DNA of 64,000 nt from Ceratobasidium sp. AG-K (taxonomy: Eukaryota; Basidiomycota; Agaricomycetes; Cantharellales; Ceratobasidiaceae): contig JAWNGF010000007.1 in the NCBI GenBank assembly GCA_037039685.1, positions 930,001 through 994,000 on the forward strand, given 5' to 3'. Positions 1-10,681 of this stretch are shown piece after piece; positions within the stretch are counted from its first letter, which is position 1, and each line of letters starts with the position of its first letter. The translations under genes and the position numbers were made by a program. The notes under the pieces are model-generated. The model was not told the origin of the DNA and did not search any database. It saw only the letters and a program-made list of their open reading frames with translations.

Positions 1-3000
1 CTCACGACCCTTGACCTTGCCGGTGTTCTTGATTGTGAATGAGACTTTGAAAAGAGGTTCGTGGAGCCTGAAGGTTCGAGAGTTAGTTGGTTGTGGAGCG
101 GACAATCAGAAAATTGCTCACCAAGTCTCGATACTAGCACCAGTCTTGTTGCCACTCACGCCTCCATCCCACCAGATAAGCTCCTTGGTAGCAGCGGTAG
201 CGGAGCGAGCAACTTTGAGGCCAGAGTACGCGAAAGTCGTGTAAGAAAGACCAAAGCCAAACTCGTAACGGGGCGCAATGTTTTTCTATCCTGTAAGTTA
301 GTTTATATTACTAATTTTTAAGTGATGAGGCTCACAGAGTCAAACCACCGATAGTCGATGAGCAGGCCTTCGGTGTAAGGAATCTGTGGTTGAGGGCTAT
401 CGTCCTTGTATACGACCTGGGCGGGGTAGTCTTCCGGCTTCTTGGCAATCGTGTAAGGCAGCTTGGCAGATGGGTTGTAGTCTCCATAGAGCACATCCAC
501 GAGAGCATTACCAGATTCTTGACCTGGAAGCCCAGCCCATAAAATCTGACCGCGCATATAGTTGGTTAATAACCACGAATCTAGCACAGCAAGGTCACTC
601 ACAGCGGTGATGTTGGGATGGTCGACCCAAGGCTCCATGATCATGGGACCAACAGAGTGAACGACAACAACAGTGTTCCTGTTGGCCGCAGCGACAGCCT
701 TGACCAGTTCGTCGCCATTATGCCAAGCAGTCAAGTTATTTCTGGGCAAGTGAGATCAGCTTTCGCCCAAGCTGGTCGAAATTTTGAACTCACCGGTCAC
801 CCTCGTTCCCATCAGGAATAATATAGCCCTCGCCCGAATCGCTTGCGATAAACACCAAGGCAGCATCCTTGTTCGCCGCGGCAGTTGCGGCACCAGCGGT
901 ATCCCAATCGTTAAGCCACCAGCCAATAGAAGTGTGATCGGCCTTCGCGCGTTGCTGAATCGCTTCTAGCGGCTAAAATGACAGTTTAATGTCAGAACAA
1001 TATCCAATAGATTGGCTCTAGCAGACTGACTGAAATCAGGTAAGGGAAGTCGGCAGTCCCAGAGCCCCAGCCCATCGCAAGCGTCCCGTCAAGACCTCCG
1101 CGGTCGGCATAACCGTTCGGCCCACGTTGTGCCGGGCCAGCATCGGAGCCGATTAAGGCCAAAGTGATGGGCTTCTTCAAAGGCAAGGCGTTGTTGACGT
1201 TCTTGAGCAGGACAGTCGAGGCAGCCCCCATCTCCCGTACAACCCTGTTGTCCAGGTCAGATACTACCCCATGTGGGCGAGTCAACCATGAGAACATACT
1301 TATAGTGATCCTCCTGCACGTCGACATGCTTGTTGAACGGATCTAGTGGCCTGAATGCGTCAAAGTTGACATCAGGGAAATTCTTGTCCTGTCCGAGGAG
1401 ATACCAGGCGGCGACGATACGCTGAGCCATATCCTATCATTATTTTATGACGAGGCATGATGTGATGAGAATTATGGTGACGACCCGATAACGTTGATAA
1501 CGTACCGTAACCCTCTCCTCAGCGATCGTTCCATTTTGAACATAACTCGTCAAGTTGGCGCCAAACCAAGAGTCACCCGATTTGAAGGTAATATCGCCGG
1601 GCATGGTCATCTACGCAAGATAATGATAAATTCAGTGTCGATAAAGAATTAACACGACTTACGTCCAAGCCGCGAGCAGCCGAGATGGTTGAATGAGTCG
1701 CAGCCCAGTCAGACATGATGTCTATCGTCACAAATCAATAAATTAGTCAACCATCTACTTCACACTCAAGGGTGTAATGGGACTTACACCCCTGGAATCC
1801 CATCTGATGCTTCAACAACTGGTTCTGCGCATTATCGTTTTCGCACGCCCATGTGCCGTTGACTATCGCAAGTTAGTCCCATTAGGGTGATTCCAGTGGC
1901 ACATTTCAATTATACGTACTCAAGTCTATACGGAGTAAGAATCGTCAGTCAAATTCTACCAAATTTATGAGGAATGAAGCAAATGAATCAAGAACCGACA
2001 TCAGAGCTTCTACTCTTGGCCGTTGGCAAAAATAGAAGCTCGCGTTCGGCATCGGCAGTCTGGGGAAGGAATGGGCCCCAGAGTTTCCGGCGCTCAGGGT
2101 CCAGGAAAGCCAGGGCGAAAGCGAAGGGAGGAACGTCACTCACTGTATGAACACATTACGCTCGCCACGCCCGCCATGACACTTCGCAAGAACGGATGTA
2201 GGTAGAGCTCATGTTGAGTCCTGTCATCGACATTGGAAGAAGAAGTTTGACGGTAATGTTCTTGTTCGCTACGGGTATGACGTGATTAGACTGTTTCATT
2301 TGGGAGGCGAAGAGACGTACTTGTTAATGAAATGTTTCGCGCTGTCAACCGAAAGTCAGTCACCGAGGATGGGTAGTTAAAAATTTAAACATACCATGCT
2401 TGTACACCCTCGTTCTGCATACCGATGACTGTCTCGTACGAGGACTCGCCAACATGATAGGGATCGGCGCCGCTAAACTCCGAATGAGTAACGCACATGA
2501 TAGTTCACAATCCGACTCACAAGCCTTCCCAGTTCCTACCTCCCGCGGCAACACGACCGAGATTCATCATTGGTCCGAGAGCGACGTGCACGCCTTTGCC
2601 CTTGAACTCGCGACCCATCGCTTCGCCTCGGCGACGGATCAAGTCTCGGTCCCATCTGGATCGTTGTATTGGATGAACAAGTGCGCGAAACATTGAAGTG
2701 AGCCACTTACGTCGCTCCCGCGTTGATGCCCGCCGGGAACGCAGTCACACGGTCTGCGAATCGTACACCGAGGGGACTATCTTCCAAACAAAGACCAGGC
2801 CAGCCAATTTCAGGCTGGGCAGCAATGTTCCCAACGCATCGGCCGACCTCCCAGCCTACGCCAGTTGTGATGTTGACCTTTTGCTCAAGCGTAAGCTTAG
2901 AGACAAACGTCCGAGCGAGGTTGTGCGACTCCGTCCATGTTCGGGGCGTATTCGAAGGCTGGTTAGGTTCAGCGGCCCAGACCTGTTGAGCGAGGAGGAG

Positions 3001-3030
3001 AGGCAACGACAGAGAAAAGATGGGCAACAT
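1..3030 (-). CDS. GH3 beta-glucosidase, secreted (3' end beyond window)
   Basis: Hydrolyses terminal beta-glucosyl residues of cello-oligosaccharides outside the cell (family knowledge). The start is the ATG at 3028-3030, because it opens a clear signal peptide ([19 protein letters not shown]) and lies about 40 nt behind a TATA box. Exon 1 ends at about 2711 at a GTAAGT site. Further exons encode the GH3 N-terminal barrel ([18 protein letters not shown], then AAGGRNWEG) and the nucleophile motif MSDW, with the catalytic Asp codon at 1708-1710. They continue into the C-terminal alpha/beta sandwich ([64 protein letters not shown]) and the start of the fibronectin-III-like domain ([16 protein letters not shown]) at 1-65. 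Only the end of the last domain is missing. At least eight short introns interrupt the frame. No disabling change was seen in the exons checked, so an active enzyme is likely. Confidence 0.93.
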
Positions 3031-3068
3031 CGCTGTCGTGTTGAGGAAAATCTCTGGTGTTGGAGCCC

Positions 3069-3076
3069 CTATATAA
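3069..3076 (-). promoter_or_regulatory. TATA box of the GH3 gene
   Basis: Read on the minus strand the sequence is CTTATATAGG, about 40 nt upstream of the chosen ATG at 3030, a usual spacing for a fungal gene with a short leader. A CCAAT pentamer lies further upstream at 3227-3231, on the plus strand. Confidence 0.6.
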
Positions 3077-4780
3077 GTGGGCATGTCCCGCCCCCAAGGC
3101 CGAGGAGAAGATGATCGAGAGCTTCGATTTACACCATGACGTCACGTGAGTTGCGGGGGAACTTGACTTTTAGGCTGAGTTTTTGGCACTTGCGTGGTTA
3201 CTCGGACGTCGGCGCGACCCGCCTGTCCAATCAGACCAGACAGCTGCAGCTTCGAATTGGAAAGGAGAGTCAACCTGCACGTGAACTTGCTTGTCCAGGG
3301 TCGCGGATCCTCCTCATTCATTAGTCAAGCATCCTTTTTCACGTCGGGTTCGGCACTGGTCGGCGGCGGGTGGTCAGCTGTTGTCCATGAGACAATTCCA
3401 GAACCCAGAGCGGGATGTGTTCTGGTCTAGGCAAGGATGAGCAAGACCAAGTCGGCGATTTGAGAACGCATCGGCCCGTACGAGTGCGGCTCGATATGGT
3501 CGATACTGACGTCCGATGAACGCATCGCCGGGTTTTGAGTTCGGTGATGCGCTTCGTTACCCCAAATGGGTGTCTCATGAATCGATGGATACAAATAATC
3601 GCGCCGAGCGTGCGAGATGTGAAAGAACATTTCAATTCGATGAACGAGAAGAAGCCGAGCCAAGTCGATCAGTCTGTGGCTCGATGTGCTCGATGACGGC
3701 GGAGAGAGGTGGAGGTGCGGAGATCCACGTGACGTGCCCCCCCAAACTACCGGCGGCAGGACAATTCGGTCCGCACCATCACCACAACTCGAATCTGAAG
3801 TTCGCATCACGCTCTTTGAATCGGAATGACTGTCTAGCTTGTCACCGGCAAAGTCATTGCGTACTGTCCATGAGCCTCAAATACTTTGACATGATTGAAA
3901 TTGCCGCTCGGCTCCGGGCTGGAACTTACAGCGGATCACACCCTACTCCCCATTATTTTTCGCGAGCCCTCGGGTGACTTGGGAAATCTTAAAGTTTCAT
4001 CTATTATACGTCGACCTATGTCCCCCCGAGGTAAATTGTAGATTAAAAATATACAGGCGCCAACACATTACACCAACGATGCAATTGGGTCTACGCCGTA
4101 TCTCGGTTACCCTCGGAGTAGTCCCATACCGAATAGGGCTGTCAACCAAAGTCTGTTAAACTAGTCTAACTCTTGTGCCAACAAATTAGGGTGACCTAGA
4201 TCGGTAGCCTTTGGTGCTTTGCACTGCCAGCGAAGAGCACAGCCGACGGCCCAGCAGAACGGAGTAATAATCTGTCAAAGGCCTGTCATGGCATCCTAAT
4301 CAACCGGTTATTGCGAGACAAAGCAAAGAAGGCATTTCTTACTCTGCAGATAATCATCCCGAAAGCGCAGGATGCTCGGTCGGCGGTTGGAGCAGTAATT
4401 CCCCTGCGATAGAGATAGCCAATGGTAAGTGATACTCATTCCGTCGTAAGTCTGGAGTTCGCGCGACATGGTTGTTTGTAGGTCATTAACTGTTTACCAA
4501 AGGTACAGTCAACTCGAATAAAAAATTTAGGATTGGAACGTGAGGTATTAGCCGTCAGGTTACGACGCCTAACAAGGTAAATGATTTCCCGCCAGCTTGT
4601 TTAAACCATTGCCACCCCACTTTACGATTAATTACCCATACGAACGGCGCACGACCAGCAGCTCGAACGGTGAATATCTGTTTTCGTCGCCGTGGATATC
4701 CTGGGCGCTTGATCTATAATTTCAAAATCGGTCTTTTGCATCCCTGATCTCATCGACCATTGGCCACCGACCCCATTCAC
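3077..4780. other. Intergenic region between divergent GH3 and MFS genes
   Basis: About 1.7 kb shared 5' region of two divergently transcribed genes. It holds the GH3 promoter side (CCAAT at 3227-3231). Open frames here, for example near 3516-3977, show no recognisable domain, lack splice-joined partners and overlap each other on both strands, so no gene is called. The gene pair is sugar release plus transport, which would fit co-regulation by carbon source, but I see no named regulator site that decides this. Confidence 0.4.
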
Positions 4781-7158
4781 ATGAGCACTCAAGTCCACGT
4801 CGCCGATACCTCAACTAGTGAAAATGAAGCTCCCTTTTCTTCGACTAAATTTGCCTATGGTGACTCGAGCCGGCTGGCCCAACCTCCCAGCGTTGTTGTT
4901 CGCGCGAGAAGCACGACGGAAGGGATAGAAATGAACTTTATGGGATCGAGCCGAACAAGACAGACTGAGCCGTCGATTTCGGAAGACGATGATGTGGAGC
5001 CGGAGGTCAACACAAAGAAGGAGTGGACCGCTATTGCTAGCTGTTGTCTGTGCCTTTTCTTGGTGAGAGAACTCATGACTGATCAGGCAACGTGGAGGAC
5101 TGACAAAGCTGTGATAACATAGAGTGGATGGAACGATGCTAGCATTGGACCTCTCCTACCTACTATACAAAAATATTACAACCTCAATTTTACCATCATT
5201 TCCCTCCTCTTCGTCTCTGCGTGCTTGGGCTTTATGTTGGCTGGGATCCTGAATGGTTAGTGAGAGTTGGGGTGCGACTCGAGTCCGGCTAGGCATGACT
5301 AATGCTATGCAGTCCATCTTTCCGACCGTATCGGCTTTGGGAGAGTCATGCTGCTTGGTAAGAATATCAACCCCCCTAAGCCTTGCCTCATTGCTAAGCG
5401 TCCTCTAGGTTGTTTCTGCCAGATCGCATCGTACTCGATCCTAGCCCCGGCGTTTCCGTTCCCCGCGATGAATATAGGTATTTTGAGTTTGATCTAGATT
5501 GATTGGGTCGTTACCTAATGGTACTTTGCAGCGTACGCAATCAATGGATTTGGTTTGAACTTGTTTCTGCACCGAGCTCGCCGTTGTTCATACATTGTTA
5601 TGGTTAGGAATTGGTTTGCAAGACGCTCAAGCCAACGGATTTGTCGGCGCTCTGCGTACCAATGCGTCAGCCAAGATGGGCGTTATCCATTCTTTCTACG
5701 GCAAGTCGCCTCCTGCACAGCTATCGAAGCGATTCACCTGATTGCTTTGAACTTAGGTGCTGGTGCATTGATCGCTCCAATAATCGCCACCCAGTTCACA
5801 CATCACCCCAACTGGTCATATCATTATCTCGCTCCTCTGGCGATGGCAGCTATCAATGCAGTCGTTATATATGCTACGTTTGGATTCCACACGCAAGAAG
5901 GTCAGTTTTGTACTTGTGGCCGCTGAGCTTGTGCTTAGGACTTCCGTAGAACTCCTTGGACCCACGCCAATTGACCCGGCCGAGTCGGCTAGCAACGAGA
6001 GGAAGTACCAGCAGATTTTCGGGTCCTGGGGTGTCCAGATTATGGCGGCATTCTGCTTGTTATACGTTGGAGCCGAGACCACTATGGGAGGTGAGGCGTC
6101 GTATTTTTTGAATTATCAGTGCTGACCTTTTCCAGGTTGGATTGTGACGGTATGGTAGCATCCTTCATAAAGTTATACCTATTTAACTGTTTAAAAATAG
6201 TTCATCGTAGAGGAACGTGGTGGAGGGACCTCTGCCGGTTATGCTTCTAGGTGAGACATCAACCTAGTAGCCAAATCAACTCGTCTTCTGAATTTTTGCT
6301 CCCTGTAGCGGTTTTTTCGGTGGTATGTTTGACAGTCTCGCCCCATATGAGGTCGTGTTTGAATCCCATTGCAGGGCTCATGCTTGGGCGCGTCATTTTG
6401 CTCTGGGTGAACGAAAAGGTGTGTTCCATCGTTTTTGTATTAGTTAAGGACTCACTATGTTCCAGGTTGGAGAGCGTCGGGCGGTGTATGCGTATATTTT
6501 GCTCGCGATTGGGCTTGAGATGACAGTGTGGATGTTGCCACACCTGTTCGGTAACGCGGTGGCTTTTGCGCTTGTCGGGCTTCTGATGGGTAAGTGGGTT
6601 GTTTCAGGGATGTTCATATGACTAATACCCACTCGCACTGATAGGGTATGACCGATTCCAACGTGATATTTGCTCTTCACTTATCTTCTTCATAGGCCGA
6701 TATACCCTATCGGGATGAACGTTCTTGGAACAATCGTTCCTAAATGGTATGTACGGCATCGAAGTACTCGTAATTTTGGAGTTTTACATAAATCTGCGTG
6801 TAGGCTTTTGACGGGAAGTATGGGCTGGGTCGCGTCGTGAGTATAATCGGCTGACTCTTGGCATACTGGCTGATGCAATTGGGATAGTGTTGGACAAGCC
6901 GGCGGTGCCGTGTTTCCTTTCATCACAGGAACGCTAACCCAAAAGGTAAATATAGAAAACACACGTCGACAGCTTAGAAACTAAATTTCTCTGGATTTCT
7001 AGTACGGCGTGCAGGTCCTTCAGCCGATGTAAGCGCAAGTAGTCGACGTTGTAATCTACATTAACTTCTATGATGCTTGTAGCCTAGTTGCTTTGCTCGG
7101 GGGCATCGTGGTCTCTTGGGCGCTGGTTCCCTCGAGTACAAAAAGGCGTGGGGATTGA
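4781..7158 (+). CDS. Major facilitator superfamily transporter (fucose-permease / Bsc6-like type)
   Basis: Membrane transporter with many TM segments encoded by about a dozen small exons. The start is the first ATG of the open first exon (4781, MSTQVHVADTSTSENEAPF), which gives a long hydrophilic cytoplasmic N-terminus before TM1. Recognisable pieces in order are SGWNDASIGPLLPTIQKYY with a following helix, VHLSDRIGFGRVMLLG (the MFS loop 2-3 signature position), GLQDAQANGFVGAL, LGAGALIAPIIATQF, then a central cytoplasmic loop (ELLGPTPIDPAES), QIMAAFCLLYVGAETTMGG, IVEERGGGTSAGYASS, GLMLGRVILLWVNEKVGERR, MNVLGTIVPKW and GQAGGAVFPFITGTLTQKYG. It ends at TGA 7156-7158. This pattern resembles fungal MFS proteins related to fucose permeases and to yeast Bsc6; the substrate cannot be read from sequence. 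No stops or frameshifts were found in the exons examined. The adjacent divergent beta-glucosidase makes a sugar plausible (inference). Confidence 0.85.
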
Positions 7159-7715
7159 ATGGGAGTATGGCCGATATTCGCTTTGGGCTCTTGTATGTAT
7201 ACCGTGTATCAACACACTTTTGTCGCTTCTGTATGGTCGGAATCAATCACATCTGTGGCATCTGTGGTGCGTTTAGCGTTGCGGCCGAGACGAGGCGAAC
7301 TCGTCCAAAGTCGAGTTGGTTCCAACTCAGCTATTTGTGTAAACGAGGTCGACCCTAGCTCGGCGATCGAACCGACGGTTTCTCAGTGAGTAGCGAGACT
7401 CGGCGCCTCTCCGGCTCAAGTTCACATGGTATGGGAGCAACTGGAACAGTTTCCAATAAGGTGCATACTGTATATGCGTTCCGTAGTAGTAGGTTAGAAA
7501 TGAGACTGATGTGACTTGGACCGGTAACGTGTCAATGGCAATTCGGTACAGCAACGGTTAAGTAAATCGGTTTGCCTGTGTTCGTTAATTGAGTTGATAC
7601 ACATGCAATTCGTAATGAGTGATTTATGCTCGTCGAAGGCTAGAGATTGCATATATGCACCTCCAAGAGGCTAGCGCGGAGGAGGGCCAGACTGAGTACG
7701 CATACAGTGCCCAAT
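7159..7715. other. 3' flank of MFS gene, no gene seen
   Basis: About 560 bp of AT-moderate sequence between the MFS stop and the foldback element. Only short overlapping open frames are present, and I see no RNA gene or repeat in it. Confidence 0.4.
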
Positions 7716-9060
7716 AAAACACCTCCAAAAAACGGTGTCTTTGGAGTAAAGTTGCGATATGTCTGCAGTGACAGAAAATTAAAATCTGTATAATTATTCC
7801 CTCGAAGCTATAAGACCTTGTCTACAAAAGGAGTACTTGAAGTGCGCAAACAAACCCGAAACGAATGAATTATTAGCGAAATAAAACCAAGGGGGTATTG
7901 GAGAGGGTTTGTCACCACAAATTGTCCCCCCTTGAAACTGCCAACTGCATTGTAACCAAAGCGAATTGTTTCACACCGTATACGCTATAGCTTAGGGCTA
8001 TGCCATTGCAGCTATGTACAGAGGGATTAGATTGCATATAGTCTGAGTTCGACTCAAAAGTGTGGCATGAGTCTAGTGGAAAGGATGGGGGATCCAGATG
8101 TCTGCTTGAGGTTGGGTGGTCTTTCAACAGATTGGGATACTTTGTGCCAGACTTACAGAATATCAGAAGCTATTTCTACAGCCAAAAACACTTGTCCTGA
8201 GGTAAAATTAGTACAAACATAGGGAATTGGGCGCATATACGCAGCATTTAAAACTCACAGAAGCACAATAGTTGTGAGTCCTTGTGTTGGATATGTGAGA
8301 ACACTAATTTGCCTAATATTTCACACAGGAAAAAGGCTACAATGCCAGGGTTTTTGTATATTGACACTTCTCACATCTAGAGAAACTACTAGGCAAAATC
8401 GCTGCAATAGGCCCATCACTATTTCAAGGCTACAAGGACTTTTGTTCCTGTGTGAAATATCAGGCAAATTAGTGTTCTCACATATCCAACACAAGGACTC
8501 ACAACTATTGTGCTTCTGTGAGTTTTAAATGCTGCGTATATGCGCCCAGTTCCCTATGTTTGTACTAATTTTACCTCAGGACAAGTGTTTTTGGCTGTAG
8601 AAATAGCTTCTGATATTCTGTAAGTCTGGCACAAAGTATCCCAATCTGTTGAAAGACCACCCAACCTCAAGCAGACATCTGGATCCCCCATCCTTTCCAC
8701 TAGACTCATGCCACACTTTTGAGTCAAACTCAGACTATATGCAATCTAATCCCTCTGTACATAGCTGCAATGGCATAGCCCTAAGCTATAGCGTATACGG
8801 TGTGAAACAATTCGCTTTGGTTACAATGCAGTTGGCAGTTTCAAGGGGGGACAATTTGTGGTGACAAACCCTCTCCAATACCCCCTTGGTTTTATTTCGC
8901 TAATAATTCATTCGTTTCGGGTTTGTTTGCGCACTTCAAGTACTCCTTTTGTAGACAAGGTCTTATAGCTTCGAGGGAATAATTATACAGATTTTAATTT
9001 TCTGTCACTGCAGACATATCGCAACTTTACTCCAAAGACACCGTTTTTTGGAGGTGTTTT
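7716..9060. mobile_element. Foldback (long inverted-repeat) element
   Basis: The left arm 7716-8332 and the right arm 8445-9060 are reverse complements over about 617 bp, with only a few differences found by eye (for example at 8052 versus 8727, and in the GAATTGGG / CAGTTCCC position near 8226 versus 8550). The outer ends read AAAACACCTCC and GGAGGTGTTTT. The 112 bp spacer (8333-8444) is unrelated to the arms but repeats AAGGCTACAA near both of its ends. No target-site duplication is obvious beside the ends. Each arm contains the same 71-codon open frame, as expected from symmetry, so it is not called as a gene. It is best read as a non-autonomous foldback or MITE-like element or a recent inverted duplication. 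Confidence 0.85.
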
Positions 9061-9460
9061 GTCGGGATCACGAATTTTGACGAACCAGTGCTTGAACCAT
9101 AATCTCAAAATAACAATATACTTCCAGGGCATGGTGGGGAACAAGAAGAAATGCTCGCGAATGGCTATCCAACTGTCATTTGGTCCGGTTGGGGAACGGG
9201 TTTGGGTTGACTAATACGGGACCATCTGAACTCGCTGTGTGTACATTACCCCCCCTCCGAGTAAGCGGCAACTTGCCGTTGCTTTTCTCCTTGATAGTGA
9301 GCTTTCCCTGGGCTCGCAACACCCACTGTTTCGAGGTAATATGAGCTCAACGGCTTTAAATTTAAACTCGCCTCGGTAGCAACGCTAAGCGTGTTTTTGC
9401 GTCTCTCTCGCATTCCCCCCGATGAAGCACCAGTTAAACACGACATTCCAGCAAAAGGTT
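9061..9460. other. Spacer between foldback element and tRNA-Met
   Basis: About 400 bp with only short frames and a run of C residues near 9250. No gene is supported. Confidence 0.35.
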
Positions 9461-9564
9461 TGCTCCCTGCCAGGCTCGAACTGGCGACCTTTGGATGTGG
9501 ATTTAACACTTTTGAAAGTGCTCATGTTATGAGACCAACGCTCTACCAACTGAGCCAAGGAAGC
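9461..9564 (-). tRNA. Elongator tRNA-Met (CAT) with a 31-nt intron
   Basis: On the minus strand the acceptor GCTTCCT pairs with AGGGAGC followed by discriminator A. The D arm is GCTCAGTTGGTAGAGC and the T arm is GCCAG-TTCGAGC-CTGGC. The anticodon stem TTGG(T) / (T)CCAA holds the loop CTCATAA, anticodon CAT. The U31-U39 non-pair is also seen in yeast elongator tRNA-Met. Between the anticodon loop and the 3' half of the anticodon stem lie 31 extra bases, the standard place for a nuclear tRNA intron. The initiator type is excluded because it would read GGCTCATAACC here. The gene has A and B boxes in place. Confidence 0.95.
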
Positions 9565-10006
9565 TTGAATTGGATCCGGTAGGCGCCATTGAAACGGCAG
9601 GGCCTCCCCGGCGCTGGCGACGGCCAATAGGTAGGAATCAAAGGCACGAAAGAATACAATCCTTTGTTGAGGGTGTTTGGCTTCTAGGACTACATGATTC
9701 AAGAACCTCCAGGACTCGCTTATTACATTGGTTCACAGAAGAAAGGCAAGAATCAACCATCGCATTAATTCTGCTTGATGTACATATAGAGTATATAAAA
9801 TTTGACGGGCTGATCTCTATGTACAAACAAACAAGAGAAAAAAGTGAATAGGTCCAGCTAGAAGGGTAAAAAGGAGGGGCTGAAAAAAGTCGACTCTATG
9901 GGATTTCCGATTCTCGGTTTTTAATCATAATAGAAGTTGTAAAGCCGCACCTTACGACTATTTCGAGCACCTTTATGCTATGATACACTCAGTAGTTATT
10001 GGTATA
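9565..10006. other. tRNA upstream flank, no gene seen
   Basis: About 440 bp with only short overlapping frames on both strands, none with a recognisable domain. The next structured element is the hairpin beginning at 10007. Confidence 0.35.
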
Positions 10007-10091
10007 TGAGGCTCACAAGATCAAGAGGTTACTAGGGGTCTGAATGAACTTCCAGGGTTGTGCTGGTGACCTCTTGATTTTGTGAGGCTCA
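10007..10091. ncRNA. Long hairpin, miRNA-precursor-like (candidate)
   Basis: Bases 10007-10032 pair with 10066-10091 in a 26-bp stem that has one mismatch (10011/10087) and two G-U wobbles, closed by a 33-nt loop. In RNA the inner 20 bp pair without interruption. Both sides begin near GAGGCTCAC. It lies outside any gene between the tRNA and the first Hsp70 gene. Whether it is transcribed is unknown; a small foldback repeat is the alternative. Confidence 0.35.
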
Positions 10092-10681
10092 CATCTCAAC
10101 AACTAATGAGCTTATATAGCGTTAAACGTTCAAATTCGTTGCAAGAGGCGATTCTACAGCTTCTATTATCATTACAAAGTGAAAACTGACACTCATAGAG
10201 TTGACTATTTTCAACCCTGCTTTTTTGCCTTTGTAGCTCAACCAATTCACTTTTTCCTCTCGTTCTTTAGGCATATAGATAAAATCTTCGACTAACATAG
10301 ACTCGGTATACACAACAAGCAGAAATAATGCGATCATTGAACCATCTACATTCCACGAAACATGGTCGGCGTCTTCAAACCTCCAAGGTCACAGGATCAG
10401 GATCCGTTTGAAATGCCTGAGGCAGCCGGAGGCGGTTAAATGCATGGTTCACGAGGGGTACTTGGGCACCCTGTGCCACCAAATTATTAGTCAAATATAC
10501 CAGCCATAACCGGGATCAAGTCCCTGGGTCGCTCCTTTGACCACTCCATCCTAGGATCTATGCAAAATTCCCAGGCTGGGTCTATTGATTTGCGGCGGCA
10601 AAAGTTCAGACTCGATAATAGTATTTCCCATTTATATAAAAATCATTCAACATCCACTACACGAGGTTTACTCCACATGTT
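10092..10681. other. Spacer before Hsp70-like gene 1, no gene seen
   Basis: About 590 bp holding the 3' flank of Hsp70-like gene 1. No convincing coding frame, RNA gene or repeat was seen. Confidence 0.35.

Noticed and set aside
3318..3977. Overlapping ORFs on both strands upstream of the GH3 gene
   Set aside because: No domain, no plausible splice partners, frames overlap each other; better read as intergenic DNA.
4200..4300. tRNA-like hairpin near 4215-4245
   Set aside because: Only a single imperfect stem; no T arm, D arm or acceptor pairing.
7912..8864. Two identical 71-codon ORFs facing each other
   Set aside because: They are mirror images caused by the inverted repeat, with no start context, domain or splice support.
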